From NCBI GenBank assembly GCA_049514335.1, contig JBEKVE010000068.1, positions 1-15,676 on the forward strand: a DNA stretch of 15,676 nucleotides, read 5' to 3'. The DNA is from JBEKVE01 sp049514335. GTDB taxonomy: Bacteria > Actinomycetota > Acidimicrobiia > Acidimicrobiales > UBA8190. Each line of letters opens with the position of its first letter. The stretch's first letter is position 1. Below are positions 1-6,331 of this stretch, piece after piece. A program made the position numbers and the translations under genes. The notes below the pieces were generated by a model that made no database searches, had not been told where the DNA came from, and worked only from the letters and a program-made list of their open reading frames with translations.

Positions 1-428
1 AGCACCAGCCCATGAGCGTGCGCACCCGGGCGGCGCTCCTCGCCGTGGGGCTCGAGCCGCCGGCGCACCGCAGCCGGCAGCTGACCGACGTCGACCTCGA
101 CGCCGCCCACCTGGTGGTGGCCATGGAGGGTGAGCACGTGGCCTACGTGCGCCGGCGGCATCCCGGCGCCGCGCCCCGCACCGCCACCTTGCGCTACCTG
201 GCCCGCCGGCTGCGGCACGGCGAGGAGCCGTTGCCGGTGCGCGTGGCGGAGCTGCGCCTGGAAGAGCTCGATCCGCGCCAGGAGGGTGACGTCACGGATC
301 CGGCCGGGGGGGACGAAGCGGACTACGTGGCCTGCGCCCGCGACCTGTCGGTGCTCATGGCCGCGCTCATGCCCCGCCTGGCCCCCGCCCTCTCCGACGA
401 GGGCGCCGGCGACGCCGCCCAGGGCTGA
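1..428 (+). CDS. Low-molecular-weight protein tyrosine phosphatase family protein (3' part; 5' end outside the window)
   Basis: The reading frame is open from the first base, so the gene enters from the left and its N-terminal CX5R phosphate-binding loop is not visible. About 142 residues remain. The visible part matches the LMW-PTP family: a GLEPPAHRSRQLT segment, then DLDAAHLVVAMEGEHVAYV, which resembles the family strand that follows the substrate loop. The late DPAGGDEADY segment sits where the family keeps the general-acid Asp of the DP motif. Members are cytoplasmic and remove phosphate from phosphotyrosine or related substrates; in bacteria they are often tied to envelope polysaccharide control, and some are arsenate-reductase-like. 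The frame ends 18 bases from the stop of the convergent DUF4395 gene. The ATG at 12 is an internal Met of the family sequence, not the start. The substrate cannot be told from this fragment. Confidence 0.75.
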   Translation, partial: HQPMSVRTRAALLAVGLEPPAHRSRQLTDVDLDAAHLVVAMEGEHVAYVRRRHPGAAPRTATLRYLARRLRHGEEPLPVRVAELRLEELDPRQEGDVTDPAGGDEADYVACARDLSVLMAALMPRLAPALSDEGAGDAAQG

Positions 429-442
429 GCTCGGGTCAGCCC
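422..442. terminator. Hairpin between convergent genes, probable bidirectional terminator
   Basis: GGGCTGA (422-428) and TCAGCCC (436-442) form a perfect 7-bp stem around a 7-base loop. The phosphatase stop codon TGA is the last three bases of the left arm, and the DUF4395 stop lies 5 bases beyond the right arm. There is no U-run on either side, which is common for high-GC actinobacterial hairpins. Terminator function is inferred from position. Confidence 0.45.
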
Positions 443-446
443 CCGG

Positions 447-968
447 TCACACCCCGACCGGCAAGCGCAGCTCGGGGTGGCGCCGGCTGATGTCGGCACA
501 CGCCTCACACACCTCGTCGGGGACGAGCCCGGCCCGCATGAGCAGCGCGAAGACCCGGCAGCCCAGGCACAGCCCGAAGGCGGACTCGAGCACGGCCGCG
601 ATGCCGAGCAGACCCACCACCACCCAGGTGGCGGTGCCCGCCCCGAACGCGAACCACAGGACGAGGGCGGTGGTCGAGAACGCAACCCCCATGGCCTGGG
701 CGAAGCGCTTGGGCGGCCCGGCCACGAGCCGGGGGGCGACGGGCAGGCGAGGCACGACCACCCTGGTGACGAACTGTCCGAGAGGGCTCAGGCGCGGGCC
801 GGTGAGGACGCGGGCCCAGAACCCGTAGGCGAGGGGGACGAGCAGCCACGGCTGGCGCAGGGCGATGGCAAGGGCGCACAGCACGACCACGCCCCCCGCC
901 ACCAGACGGGCCGACACCTCGTTGACGGGGTTCGGGAAGCCGATCGCCGACCTGATCCGTGCCCGCAT
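447..968 (-). CDS. DUF4395 family integral membrane protein with two CxxC motifs
   Basis: A 173-residue protein beginning MRARIRSAIGFPNPVNE, which together with the following SARLVAGG is the typical DUF4395 N-terminus. Hydrophobic segments lie near residues 22-37, 41-52, 95-112 and 114-130. The C-terminal part carries two CxxC pairs, CLGC (134-137) and CEAC (154-157), separated by an amphipathic stretch; these could bind a metal or act as thiols. Family function is not established; members often sit near thioredoxin-fold or sulfur-transfer genes. The ATG at 968 was chosen because GAGGTGG (974-980) lies 5 bases before it and the conserved domain begins right after. An in-frame ATG at 1010 lies inside a 37-bp palindrome and would add 14 unremarkable residues. 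The gene is downstream of tetR on the same strand, with a 120-base spacer holding a probable operator. Confidence 0.8.
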   Translation of the reverse strand: MRARIRSAIGFPNPVNEVSARLVAGGVVVLCALAIALRQPWLLVPLAYGFWARVLTGPRLSPLGQFVTRVVVPRLPVAPRLVAGPPKRFAQAMGVAFSTTALVLWFAFGAGTATWVVVGLLGIAAVLESAFGLCLGCRVFALLMRAGLVPDEVCEACADISRRHPELRLPVGV

Positions 969-1006
969 GCCGACCACCTCGTTCCCGGCGTCCCGAACGG
1001 GCCGCC

Positions 1007-1043
1007 GCATCGAAAGCTTACCTCTCAGGTCAACTTTCGATGC
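1007..1043. promoter_or_regulatory. 37-bp interrupted palindrome upstream of the DUF4395 gene, probable repressor operator
   Basis: The segment is centred on base 1025. Fifteen of 18 symmetric positions pair: a perfect 10-bp outer arm (GCATCGAAAG at 1007-1016 and CTTTCGATGC at 1034-1043) and an inner ACCT...AGGT pair (1020-1023 and 1027-1030). It is markedly AT-richer than its surroundings. On the minus strand it contains TAAGCT (1020-1015), a possible -10 box for the DUF4395 gene. Position between tetR and DUF4395 suggests the TetR protein binds here. A hairpin ending the tetR transcript is the alternative; there is no U-run. Confidence 0.6.
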
Positions 1044-1085
1044 CGGGGAACGCAGCCCCGGGGAACGCAGCCCCGGGGAACGCAG
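1043..1085. repeat. Three tandem copies of a 13-bp core at a 15-bp period
   Basis: CCGGGGAACGCAG occurs at 1043-1055, 1058-1070 and 1073-1085. The second and third copies are each preceded by CC, so CCCCGGGG 8-bp palindromes fall at 1056-1063 and 1071-1078. The array starts on the last base of the 37-bp palindrome and ends 3 bases before the tetR stop. All visible copies are identical. It is non-coding; a role in tetR-DUF4395 regulation or simple slippage are both possible. Confidence 0.85.
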
Positions 1086-1088
1086 TCG

Positions 1089-1730
1089 TCAGTCGTCGCG
1101 GTGCACCGAGCGCAGGCCGGCCCACGACAGGTCGGCCAGTCGGCGGGCCAGGCGGGTGGCCTCGGACTCGTCCGGGTCGCCCTCCACCGGGCCACGCGCT
1201 GCCAGGAAGTGGCGGCTCGCCCCCTCGGCCATCCCCACAACGGCGTAGGCCAGGAGGCGCCGGTGGTCCTCGTCCAGGCCGGCGTCGATGAGGACGTCGA
1301 TGGCCTCGGCGATGCTGTTCTCCACGTTTCGCACCGCCCGGGACAGCTCGGGATCGTTGGGCACGTCGCTGCCGAACAAGAGGCGGAAGGCATCCGCGTG
1401 CGTGACGACGAGATGGAAGTAGGCGGCGAAGCCACCCTCGACCTGCTGGCGGGGACCGACCGCCGCCGCCGCCGCCTTGCCGATGGCCTCGAGCATGGTG
1501 TCGGCCACGGTGTCCACCAGCTCCAGGTACAGGGCGCGCTTGGACAGGAAGTGCTGGTAAAGCAGGGGCTTCGTCACCCCGGCGGCCTCGGCGATGTCGT
1601 CCATGGTGGTGGGGTTGAAACCCCGCTGGGCGAACAGGGTGAGCGCCACGTCGAGCAGCTGCTGGCGGCGCCGGTCGGCGGGGAGTCGCTTGGCCCCGCC
1701 GCCCGAGGCCGGAGTGGGGCGCGTCGCCAT
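1089..1730 (-). CDS. TetR/AcrR family transcriptional regulator
   Basis: A 213-residue protein of normal TetR length. The N-terminal DNA-binding domain spans about residues 20-66: a helix with LLDVALTLFAQRGF, then TTMDDIAEAAGVTKPLLYQHF, the classic TetR helix-turn-helix, followed by SKRALYLELV. The remainder is helical and forms the ligand-binding and dimer domain, whose ligand cannot be told from sequence. A short Gly/Pro-rich N-terminal tail precedes the HTH. The ATG at 1730 has no Shine-Dalgarno; TACGAT lies exactly 6 bases before it, so the mRNA is probably leaderless. The DUF4395 gene follows on the same strand after a spacer with a large palindrome, which makes that gene the best candidate target. 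Family assignment is firm; the regulated target is inference. Confidence 0.93.
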   Translation of the reverse strand: MATRPTPASGGGAKRLPADRRRQQLLDVALTLFAQRGFNPTTMDDIAEAAGVTKPLLYQHFLSKRALYLELVDTVADTMLEAIGKAAAAAVGPRQQVEGGFAAYFHLVVTHADAFRLLFGSDVPNDPELSRAVRNVENSIAEAIDVLIDAGLDEDHRRLLAYAVVGMAEGASRHFLAARGPVEGDPDESEATRLARRLADLSWAGLRSVHRDD

Positions 1731-1736
1731 GAGGGC

Positions 1737-1742
1737 ATCGTA
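1737..1742 (-). promoter_or_regulatory. -10 element of tetR, leaderless arrangement
   Basis: On the minus strand TACGAT is followed by six bases and then the ATG at 1730. Transcription is therefore expected to begin at or next to the A of the start codon. No ribosome-binding site is present, which fits a leaderless mRNA. No clear -35 hexamer is visible. Confidence 0.5.
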
Positions 1743-1799
1743 CCGGCAGGGCCGCCGATCTCCCAGGTGGGCGGCTCCGGCGCCGGCCGGGGTGACGGC

Positions 1800-2849
1800 T
1801 CAGAAGCGACCCCGGCCCGCCGTCTCAAGCACGCGCCCCAGCCGGCCGGGGAGATCGGCCAGGGCGAAGTGGCGCCGGGCCACGCCGTGGTTGTGCTCGA
1901 GCAGGTCGGGGCAGGGGTCGTCGAGAAAGCGCGCCACGGCAGGGGCGTCGTCGTGGGCGAACCATCGGAACCCGAAGGCCTCGAGCTCGGCCGCCACCGG
2001 GTAGCGCCCCACCGCCAGGGGCCGGTGGTGCACGGCCGACTCCACCGACGGGTTCCCGAACCCCTCCCACGTCGATGCCAGCACGACCACGTCGCACGCC
2101 GCGTAGGCGTCGGCGGAGGCCATGGGCCCCCCGGCGCCGGCCGGCCCCCGCAGGACGCGGCAGCGGGCGTCACCCAGGATCCGCTCCAGCTCGGGCCCGA
2201 AGCCGTCCTCGGCCGGTCCGAGGAGCCAGAAGGTGCCACCGATCGCCTCGGCCAGGGCCACACCCCCGCCCACGTTCTTGCGGGGGATGGCGCGCGTGGG
2301 TTGGAGCACCAGCCGCTCGTCGGGCGCCACGCCGAGGGCGCGGCGCGTGGCGGCGCGGTCGCCGGCTGGTGCCTCGACGTCGAAGGCGTTGCGCACCACC
2401 GTGGCCTGCACTCCCCTCGCCGCCAGCTCGACGCGGCTCAGCTCGTTCACGGTGACGTGCGTCCATGCCGGGTCGTCGGGCGGAGGGCGGTGGTGGCGAA
2501 ATTGCGGGCGCTGCCACGGCAGGTCGTGATGGTGCAGCAACGCGGGCCGGTGCCGCAGGGCCCGGGCCACCGCCTCCCATGCCACCGGGTTGAGAGGGAG
2601 CGAGCACAGGTTCTCGACGACCACCACATCGGCGTCGGCGAGCGCGTCGTCGAGCGCCGCCTGCTCGGGGGGGTGCGGAGCGGAGATGGCCAGTCCGTCC
2701 ACGATCCGATCTGCCGTTCCCTCCCCGGCGACGGTGCGGACGTCGAACCCGAGCCGACCGAGGGCCCACACCCACTTGGCCGCCTCCACCGCCACGCCGT
2801 CGGAGCCGCCGAGGCGGAACGACACCACGGTGACGACGGGCCGGCTCAC
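1800..2849 (-). CDS. Glycosyltransferase family 4-type protein (GT-B fold)
   Basis: A 349-residue protein with the two-domain GT-B layout. The N-terminal domain starts with a beta strand and a Gly-rich loop (FRLGGSDGVAVEAAKW, residues 11-26) followed by DADVVVVENL. The C-terminal nucleotide-sugar domain has RAIPRKNVGGG (187-196), typical of the GT4 phosphate-binding Arg/Lys region. It also carries the EX7E motif in STWEGFGNPSVE (Glu262 and Glu270). Such retaining enzymes transfer a sugar from an NDP- or GDP-sugar to a lipid, glycan or small-molecule acceptor at the inner face of the membrane or in the cytosol. There is no signal peptide or membrane segment. The start is GTG at 2849. Nearby gmd on the other strand makes GDP-4-keto-6-deoxymannose, so a deoxyhexose donor is conceivable, but donor and acceptor are not readable. 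The C-terminus lies 69 bases from tetR. Confidence 0.85.
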   Translation of the reverse strand: MSRPVVTVVSFRLGGSDGVAVEAAKWVWALGRLGFDVRTVAGEGTADRIVDGLAISAPHPPEQAALDDALADADVVVVENLCSLPLNPVAWEAVARALRHRPALLHHHDLPWQRPQFRHHRPPPDDPAWTHVTVNELSRVELAARGVQATVVRNAFDVEAPAGDRAATRRALGVAPDERLVLQPTRAIPRKNVGGGVALAEAIGGTFWLLGPAEDGFGPELERILGDARCRVLRGPAGAGGPMASADAYAACDVVVLASTWEGFGNPSVESAVHHRPLAVGRYPVAAELEAFGFRWFAHDDAPAVARFLDDPCPDLLEHNHGVARRHFALADLPGRLGRVLETAGRGRF

Positions 2850-2858
2850 GGGCGGTCC

Positions 2859-2864
2859 ACGCTA
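2859..2864 (-). promoter_or_regulatory. -10 element of the glycosyltransferase gene
   Basis: Minus-strand TAGCGT lies 9 bases before the GTG at 2849, giving an expected start of transcription only about 2-3 bases before the codon. No Shine-Dalgarno is present. It shares the 80-base divergent spacer with the enoyl-CoA hydratase-family promoter. Confidence 0.4.
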
Positions 2865-2891
2865 CCGGGTGCGCCGACGGGGCCGGCCCGG

Positions 2892-2922
2892 TTGGGCGGC
2901 TCCGGGGGGCGGGCACTACCGT
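2892..2922 (+). promoter_or_regulatory. Promoter of the enoyl-CoA hydratase-family gene, leaderless arrangement
   Basis: TTGGGC (2892-2897) and TACCGT (2917-2922) are separated by 19 bases. The -10 box ends 7 bases before the GTG at 2930, so transcription should begin at the start codon. No ribosome-binding site is seen upstream of that codon. Confidence 0.45.
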
Positions 2923-2929
2923 CAAGCGG

Positions 2930-3757
2930 GTGCCGCCCCAGGGCAGTCCCGACCACGGTGTCACCGGCACCGACACCGTTCGCTACCAGGTGCGCGAGGG
3001 TGTGGCGCGCCTCACCATCGACCGGCCCGAGCGGCGCAACGCCCTGTCCTGGGACGCCATGCGGGGGCTGCGTTTGGCCCTGGCGGCGGCGGCGGCCGAC
3101 GACGACGTGCGGGTGGTCGTGCTGGCCGGAGCGGGTGACGACGCCTTCTGCGCCGGCGCCGACCTGGGGTCGATGCGCGGGGGCGACGAGCCGGGCGAGG
3201 GCTTCTTGGAGACCCACGAGTCGCGCGGCGTGCTGGCCCGTGTGTTCGAGGCCTTGTGGCACCTGGGCAAGCCCACCGTGGCCCGGGTGCAGGGGTACGC
3301 CCTGGCCGGCGGGTTCGGCCTCGCCCTGGCGTGCGACCTGGTGGTGGCGTCGGACCGGGCCCGCTTCGGCGCCCCCGAGATCGACGTCGGCCTGTGGCCC
3401 TACATGATCACGGTCCCCATGGTCCGCTCCATGCGCCCCAAACAGGCGCTCGAGCTCATGCTCACCGGTCGGCGGGTCGACGCGGCCGAGGGCGAGCGCC
3501 TGGGGTTCGTCACGCGGGTGGTGCCCCACGACGACCTCGACGCCGCCGTGGACCAGCTGGCCGCGTCCCTGGCCGCCAAGTCGCCGACCGTGATGAAGCT
3601 CGGGCGAGATGCGTTCTACGCTGTCTGGGACGTGGCGGCCCCCGAGGCCCTCGCCCACCTGCAGGCCATGCTCACCCTGACGGCCCAGACCGAGGACGCA
3701 GCCGAGGGGATCGCCGCCTTCCTTGAGAAGCGACCGCCGCAGTGGCGGGGACGCTGA
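2930..3757 (+). CDS. Enoyl-CoA hydratase/isomerase (crotonase) family protein, first catalytic Glu replaced by Gly
   Basis: A 275-residue single-domain crotonase. The N-terminal YQVREGVARLTIDRPERRNAL (19-39) and AFCAGADLGSM (72-82, first oxyanion-hole loop) are family hallmarks. The signature PTVARVQGYALAGGFGLALA (115-134) gives the second oxyanion NH, and RFGAPEIDVGLWP (145-157) follows. In rat mitochondrial enoyl-CoA hydratase Glu144 and Glu164 activate water; here the first aligns with Gly130 and the second with Glu150. The protein may therefore be an isomerase, a lyase-like crotonase or a hydratase of altered mechanism rather than a standard beta-oxidation hydratase. The substrate is a CoA thioester by family. 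Start GTG at 2930 fits a leaderless mRNA. The stop lies 16 bases before gmd, so the two are probably co-transcribed, though no metabolic link is obvious. Confidence 0.88.
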   Translation: MPPQGSPDHGVTGTDTVRYQVREGVARLTIDRPERRNALSWDAMRGLRLALAAAAADDDVRVVVLAGAGDDAFCAGADLGSMRGGDEPGEGFLETHESRGVLARVFEALWHLGKPTVARVQGYALAGGFGLALACDLVVASDRARFGAPEIDVGLWPYMITVPMVRSMRPKQALELMLTGRRVDAAEGERLGFVTRVVPHDDLDAAVDQLAASLAAKSPTVMKLGRDAFYAVWDVAAPEALAHLQAMLTLTAQTEDAAEGIAAFLEKRPPQWRGR

Positions 3758-3773
3758 GCGACGGGTCGACACC

Positions 3774-4745
3774 ATGCACAAGCGGGCACTGATCACCGGT
3801 ATCACGGGCCAGGACGGCTCCTACCTCGCCGAGTTCCTCCTGAGCGAGGGCTACGAGGTCATCGGCATGGTGCGGCGGTCCTCGACGGTGAACTTCGAGC
3901 GCATCGCCCACATCCAGGACCAGGTGCAGCTCGTGTCGGGCGACCTCCTCGACGAGGTGTCGCTCATCGGCATCCTGCGCGAGCACCGGCCGGCCGAGGT
4001 CTACAACCTCGCCGCCCAGTCCTTCGTGCAGACCTCGTGGACCCAGCCCGTGCTGACGGGGGAGACCACTGCCCTCGGGGTGACGCGCCTGCTCGACGCC
4101 ATCCGCATCGTCGACGCCGACATCCGCTTCTACCAGGCCTCGTCGTCGGAGATGTTCGGCAAGGTGCAGGAGGTCCCCCAGACCGAGACGACGCCGTTCT
4201 ACCCCCGCAGCCCCTACGGGGTGGCCAAGGTGTACGGCCACTGGATCACCGTCAACTACCGCGAGAGCTACGGCCTCCACGCCTCGTCGGGGATGCTGTT
4301 CAACCACGAGAGCCCGCGCCGTGGCCTCGAGTTCGTGACGCGCCGGGTGAGCAACGGCGTAGCCCGCATCGTGTGCGGCCTCGACGACAAGCTCGCCCTC
4401 GGCAACCTCGATGCCCAGCGCGACTGGGGGTTCGCCGGTGACTACGTGCGGGCCATGTGGGCCATGCTCCAGCGCGACGAGCCCGACGACTTCGTGGTGG
4501 CGACGGGCACCACCCACTCGGTGCGCGAGCTGTGCGAGATCGCCTTCGCCCACGCCGGGCTCGATTTCCAGGAGCACGTCACGGTGGACGACCGCTACCT
4601 GCGGCCGGCCGAGGTCGATCTCCTGGTGGGGGACGCCACCAAGGCGCGCACCGAGCTCGGATGGGAGCAGACCGTGGACTTCCCGGCCCTGGTGGCCATG
4701 ATGGTCGACGCCGACGTCGAGCTGCTGCGCGGCCGCGGCACCTGA
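3774..4745 (+). CDS. gmd: GDP-mannose 4,6-dehydratase
   Basis: A 323-residue protein, the normal length for Gmd, an extended short-chain dehydrogenase/reductase. It converts GDP-D-mannose to GDP-4-keto-6-deoxy-D-mannose with bound NADP, the entry step to GDP-fucose, GDP-rhamnose and other 6-deoxyhexoses. The Rossmann motif is TGITGQDGSYLAEFLL (residues 8-23). Catalytic residues are visible as SSSE (Ser124 region and Glu126) and YxxxK (Tyr148, Lys152). Other Gmd hallmarks are LFNHESPRRGLEFVTRRV (175-192), LGNLDAQRDWGFAGDYV (209-225) and RYLRPAEVDLLVGD (274-287). The ATG at 3774 is chosen because the family begins with this ALITGITGQDG strand; an earlier in-frame ATG at 3723 would run into the upstream gene. 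The Shine-Dalgarno is weak. No GDP-fucose synthase or reductase partner lies in the window, so the final sugar is unknown. Confidence 0.95.
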   Translation: MHKRALITGITGQDGSYLAEFLLSEGYEVIGMVRRSSTVNFERIAHIQDQVQLVSGDLLDEVSLIGILREHRPAEVYNLAAQSFVQTSWTQPVLTGETTALGVTRLLDAIRIVDADIRFYQASSSEMFGKVQEVPQTETTPFYPRSPYGVAKVYGHWITVNYRESYGLHASSGMLFNHESPRRGLEFVTRRVSNGVARIVCGLDDKLALGNLDAQRDWGFAGDYVRAMWAMLQRDEPDDFVVATGTTHSVRELCEIAFAHAGLDFQEHVTVDDRYLRPAEVDLLVGDATKARTELGWEQTVDFPALVAMMVDADVELLRGRGT

Positions 4746-4754
4746 GGTGCAGCG

Positions 4755-5534
4755 GTGCCGGGGGTGATCGCCGCCCAGATCGGCACCATCTCGGCTGACC
4801 CGCTCGGGCTGCTGGTGGCGTTCGGTGCCGGCATGCTGTCGTTCCTGTCGCCGTGCGTGCTCCCCCTCGTGCCCGGCTACGTGTCGATGGTGTCGGGCCT
4901 GTCGGCCACCGACATCGCCGCCGGGCATCCGCCGCGTCCTGCGCCGGTGGTGCGGGGCGTGCTCGGCTTCGTGGCCGGCTTCACGGTGGTGTTCACCGCC
5001 CTGGGTGCGGCGGCATCGAGCCTGGGCCGGCTCCTGATCGGGCACCAGCGGGGCCTCGACATCGCCGCCGGCGCGCTCATCGTGCTCTTCGGCGTGTGGC
5101 TGGCGGGCATCGGGACGCCGGGCGCCTTCCTGCGCGAGCGCCGCTTCCACCCCCGCCCCAGCCGGCTCGGGGCGTGGGCGCCCCCCGTGCTCGGCATGGC
5201 CTTCGCCTTCGGGTGGACGCCGTGCATCGGGCCCGTCCTGGGCGGCGTGCTCGGGTTGGCGGCGGCCCGGGCCACCCTGGCTTCGGGGGTGGCGCTGCTC
5301 GTCACTTACTCCCTCGGCCTGGGCGTGCCCTTTCTCGCCACGGGTCTCGCCTTCGGGCGCCTCACGTCCCTTCTGTCCCGGGTCCGGCGCCGGCTGTGGC
5401 TCGTGGACCTCGTGTCGGGGGTGGCGCTCGTGGCATTCGGCCTGCTCCTGTTGACCGGCAACCTCCACTGGCTGTCGTCGTGGGCCGCCTCGGTGCTGCG
5501 GGCCCTCGGCCTCGGCCGTCTCACCGTGAGCTGA
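4755..5534 (+). CDS. ccdA: CcdA/DsbD-type thiol-disulfide transmembrane electron carrier
   Basis: A 259-residue polytopic membrane protein with about six hydrophobic segments. Two conserved single cysteines in proline-rich motifs, LSPCVLPLVPGY (Cys34) and GWTPCIGPVLGG (Cys157), form the CcdA redox pair. CcdA takes electrons from cytoplasmic thioredoxin and passes them to outward-facing thioredoxin-like proteins such as CcmG, keeping apocytochrome CXXCH cysteines reduced for heme attachment. The start is GTG at 4755, with GAGGTG (4744-4749) overlapping the gmd stop and spaced 5 bases. The gene is therefore probably translated from the gmd transcript or its own weak start. It precedes the ccm block by 80 bases, which matches a role in cytochrome c maturation. 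A partly unrelated sulfur-relay role cannot be excluded. Confidence 0.92.
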   Translation: MPGVIAAQIGTISADPLGLLVAFGAGMLSFLSPCVLPLVPGYVSMVSGLSATDIAAGHPPRPAPVVRGVLGFVAGFTVVFTALGAAASSLGRLLIGHQRGLDIAAGALIVLFGVWLAGIGTPGAFLRERRFHPRPSRLGAWAPPVLGMAFAFGWTPCIGPVLGGVLGLAAARATLASGVALLVTYSLGLGVPFLATGLAFGRLTSLLSRVRRRLWLVDLVSGVALVAFGLLLLTGNLHWLSSWAASVLRALGLGRLTVS

Positions 5535-5545
5535 GCTCCACGGGC

Positions 5546-5570
5546 GCCCCGGGTGCCCGGGCCCGGGGGC
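5546..5570 (+). terminator. GC hairpin between ccdA and ccmA
   Basis: GCCCCGGG (5546-5553) can pair with CCCGGGGGC (5562-5570) with one bulged base. It lies 12 bases after the ccdA stop and just before the ccmA promoter. No U-run follows. It could attenuate read-through from gmd-ccdA into ccm; this is inference from position. Confidence 0.3.
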
Positions 5571-5573
5571 CGC

Positions 5574-5604
5574 TTGGAACCGGGGAGGGGGTGGCCCGTA
5601 GCAT
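5574..5604 (+). promoter_or_regulatory. Promoter of the ccm operon
   Basis: TTGGAA (5574-5579) and TAGCAT (5599-5604) are separated by 19 bases. Transcription would start near 5611, a few bases before the ATG at 5615, giving an almost leaderless mRNA. The ATG at 5603 overlaps this -10 box, which argues against using that codon if the promoter is real. Confidence 0.45.
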
Positions 5605-5614
5605 GGCGTCGGCC

Positions 5615-6331
5615 ATGGCCCCCGCAGTCCTCCTCCGTGCCGCCGTCTGCGTGACCGGGCGGTTCCCGGCCCTGGCCGGCGCCGATCTGGTCGTCGCCCC
5701 GGGGGAGATCGTGGTCCTCGAAGGGCCCAACGGCGCGGGCAAGACCACCCTGCTCCGGGTGTGCGCCGGCCTGCTCCCCGTCACCGGCGGGGAGGCGGTG
5801 GTGCTCGGGTGCGACCTGCGCCGTGATCGCGCTGCGGTGCGCCGCCGCGTGGGCCTGCTCGGGCACGCCGCCGCGCTGTACGACGACCTCACCGTGGCCG
5901 AGAACGTCCGCTTCGCCGCCCGGGCCGCCCGCTGCGGGTCCGCCGACGTCGACGCCGCCCTCGAGCGCCTCGAGCTGTCGGGCCGCCTGCGTCGCACGAC
6001 GGTGGGTCGCCTGTCGGCGGGCCAGCGTCGTCGCGTGGCGCTGGCGGTGCTGGTGGCGCGCCGGCCCGAGCTGTGGCTGCTCGACGAGCCGCACGCCGGG
6101 CTCGACGCGGCAGGCCGTGCCCTGCTCGGGCAGCTCGTGTCCGAGGCGGCGTCGGCGGGTGCCACCGTGCTGCTGGCGTCGCACGAGCCCGAGGAGTCCC
6201 TGCCGCTCGCCGACCGCGTGGTGTCGCTTACGGGTGGACGCGTGAGCGGCACGCGCCAGGCGCGACCGACCGGGCCGGCGTTGAGCGCCGTGACCCGCCC
6301 CACCGACGAGGAGGGCGCGCATGTGGCATGA
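5615..6331 (+). CDS. ccmA: Heme exporter ATP-binding protein CcmA
   Basis: A 238-residue ABC ATPase. Walker A is GPNGAGKT (37-44), the ABC signature LSAGQRRR (133-140), Walker B LWLLDEP (153-159), and His190 in LLASHEPEE is the switch histidine. With CcmB, and functionally CcmC and CcmD, it powers release of holo-CcmE, the heme-loaded chaperone, at the outer membrane face. Two in-frame ATGs are possible: 5603, with a poorly spaced purine tract, or 5615, which matches the promoter at 5574-5604 and is preferred. The last 11 bases overlap ccmB. The C-terminal 25 residues beyond the ABC core are polar. Assignment as CcmA rather than a generic ABC ATPase rests on the following ccmB-ccmC order. Confidence 0.92.
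   Translation: MAPAVLLRAAVCVTGRFPALAGADLVVAPGEIVVLEGPNGAGKTTLLRVCAGLLPVTGGEAVVLGCDLRRDRAAVRRRVGLLGHAAALYDDLTVAENVRFAARAARCGSADVDAALERLELSGRLRRTTVGRLSAGQRRRVALAVLVARRPELWLLDEPHAGLDAAGRALLGQLVSEAASAGATVLLASHEPEESLPLADRVVSLTGGRVSGTRQARPTGPALSAVTRPTDEEGAHVA

Noticed and set aside
1043..1085. Possible CRISPR-like array
   Set aside because: Units are 15 bases with 2-base spacers and only three copies; there are no unique spacers and no cas gene.
1751..1775. GCCGCC/GGCGGC inverted repeat between the glycosyltransferase and tetR as a terminator
   Set aside because: The arms are only 6 bases with a 13-base loop in very GC-rich DNA, where such pairs are frequent by chance.
477..3407. A 976-codon plus-strand open frame
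   Set aside because: It runs antisense to the DUF4395, tetR and glycosyltransferase genes and then through the crotonase in another frame. Its composition is Gly/Arg/His-rich low complexity, as expected for a GC-driven shadow frame.
3723..3773. Longer N-terminus for gmd from ATG 3723
   Set aside because: The 17 extra residues overlap the crotonase gene and precede the normal Gmd start with no family similarity.
3672..5468. A 598-codon minus-strand open frame
   Set aside because: Exact antisense of gmd and ccdA, both of which have strong family motifs. The product is rich in His, Glu and Gln with no recognisable domain.
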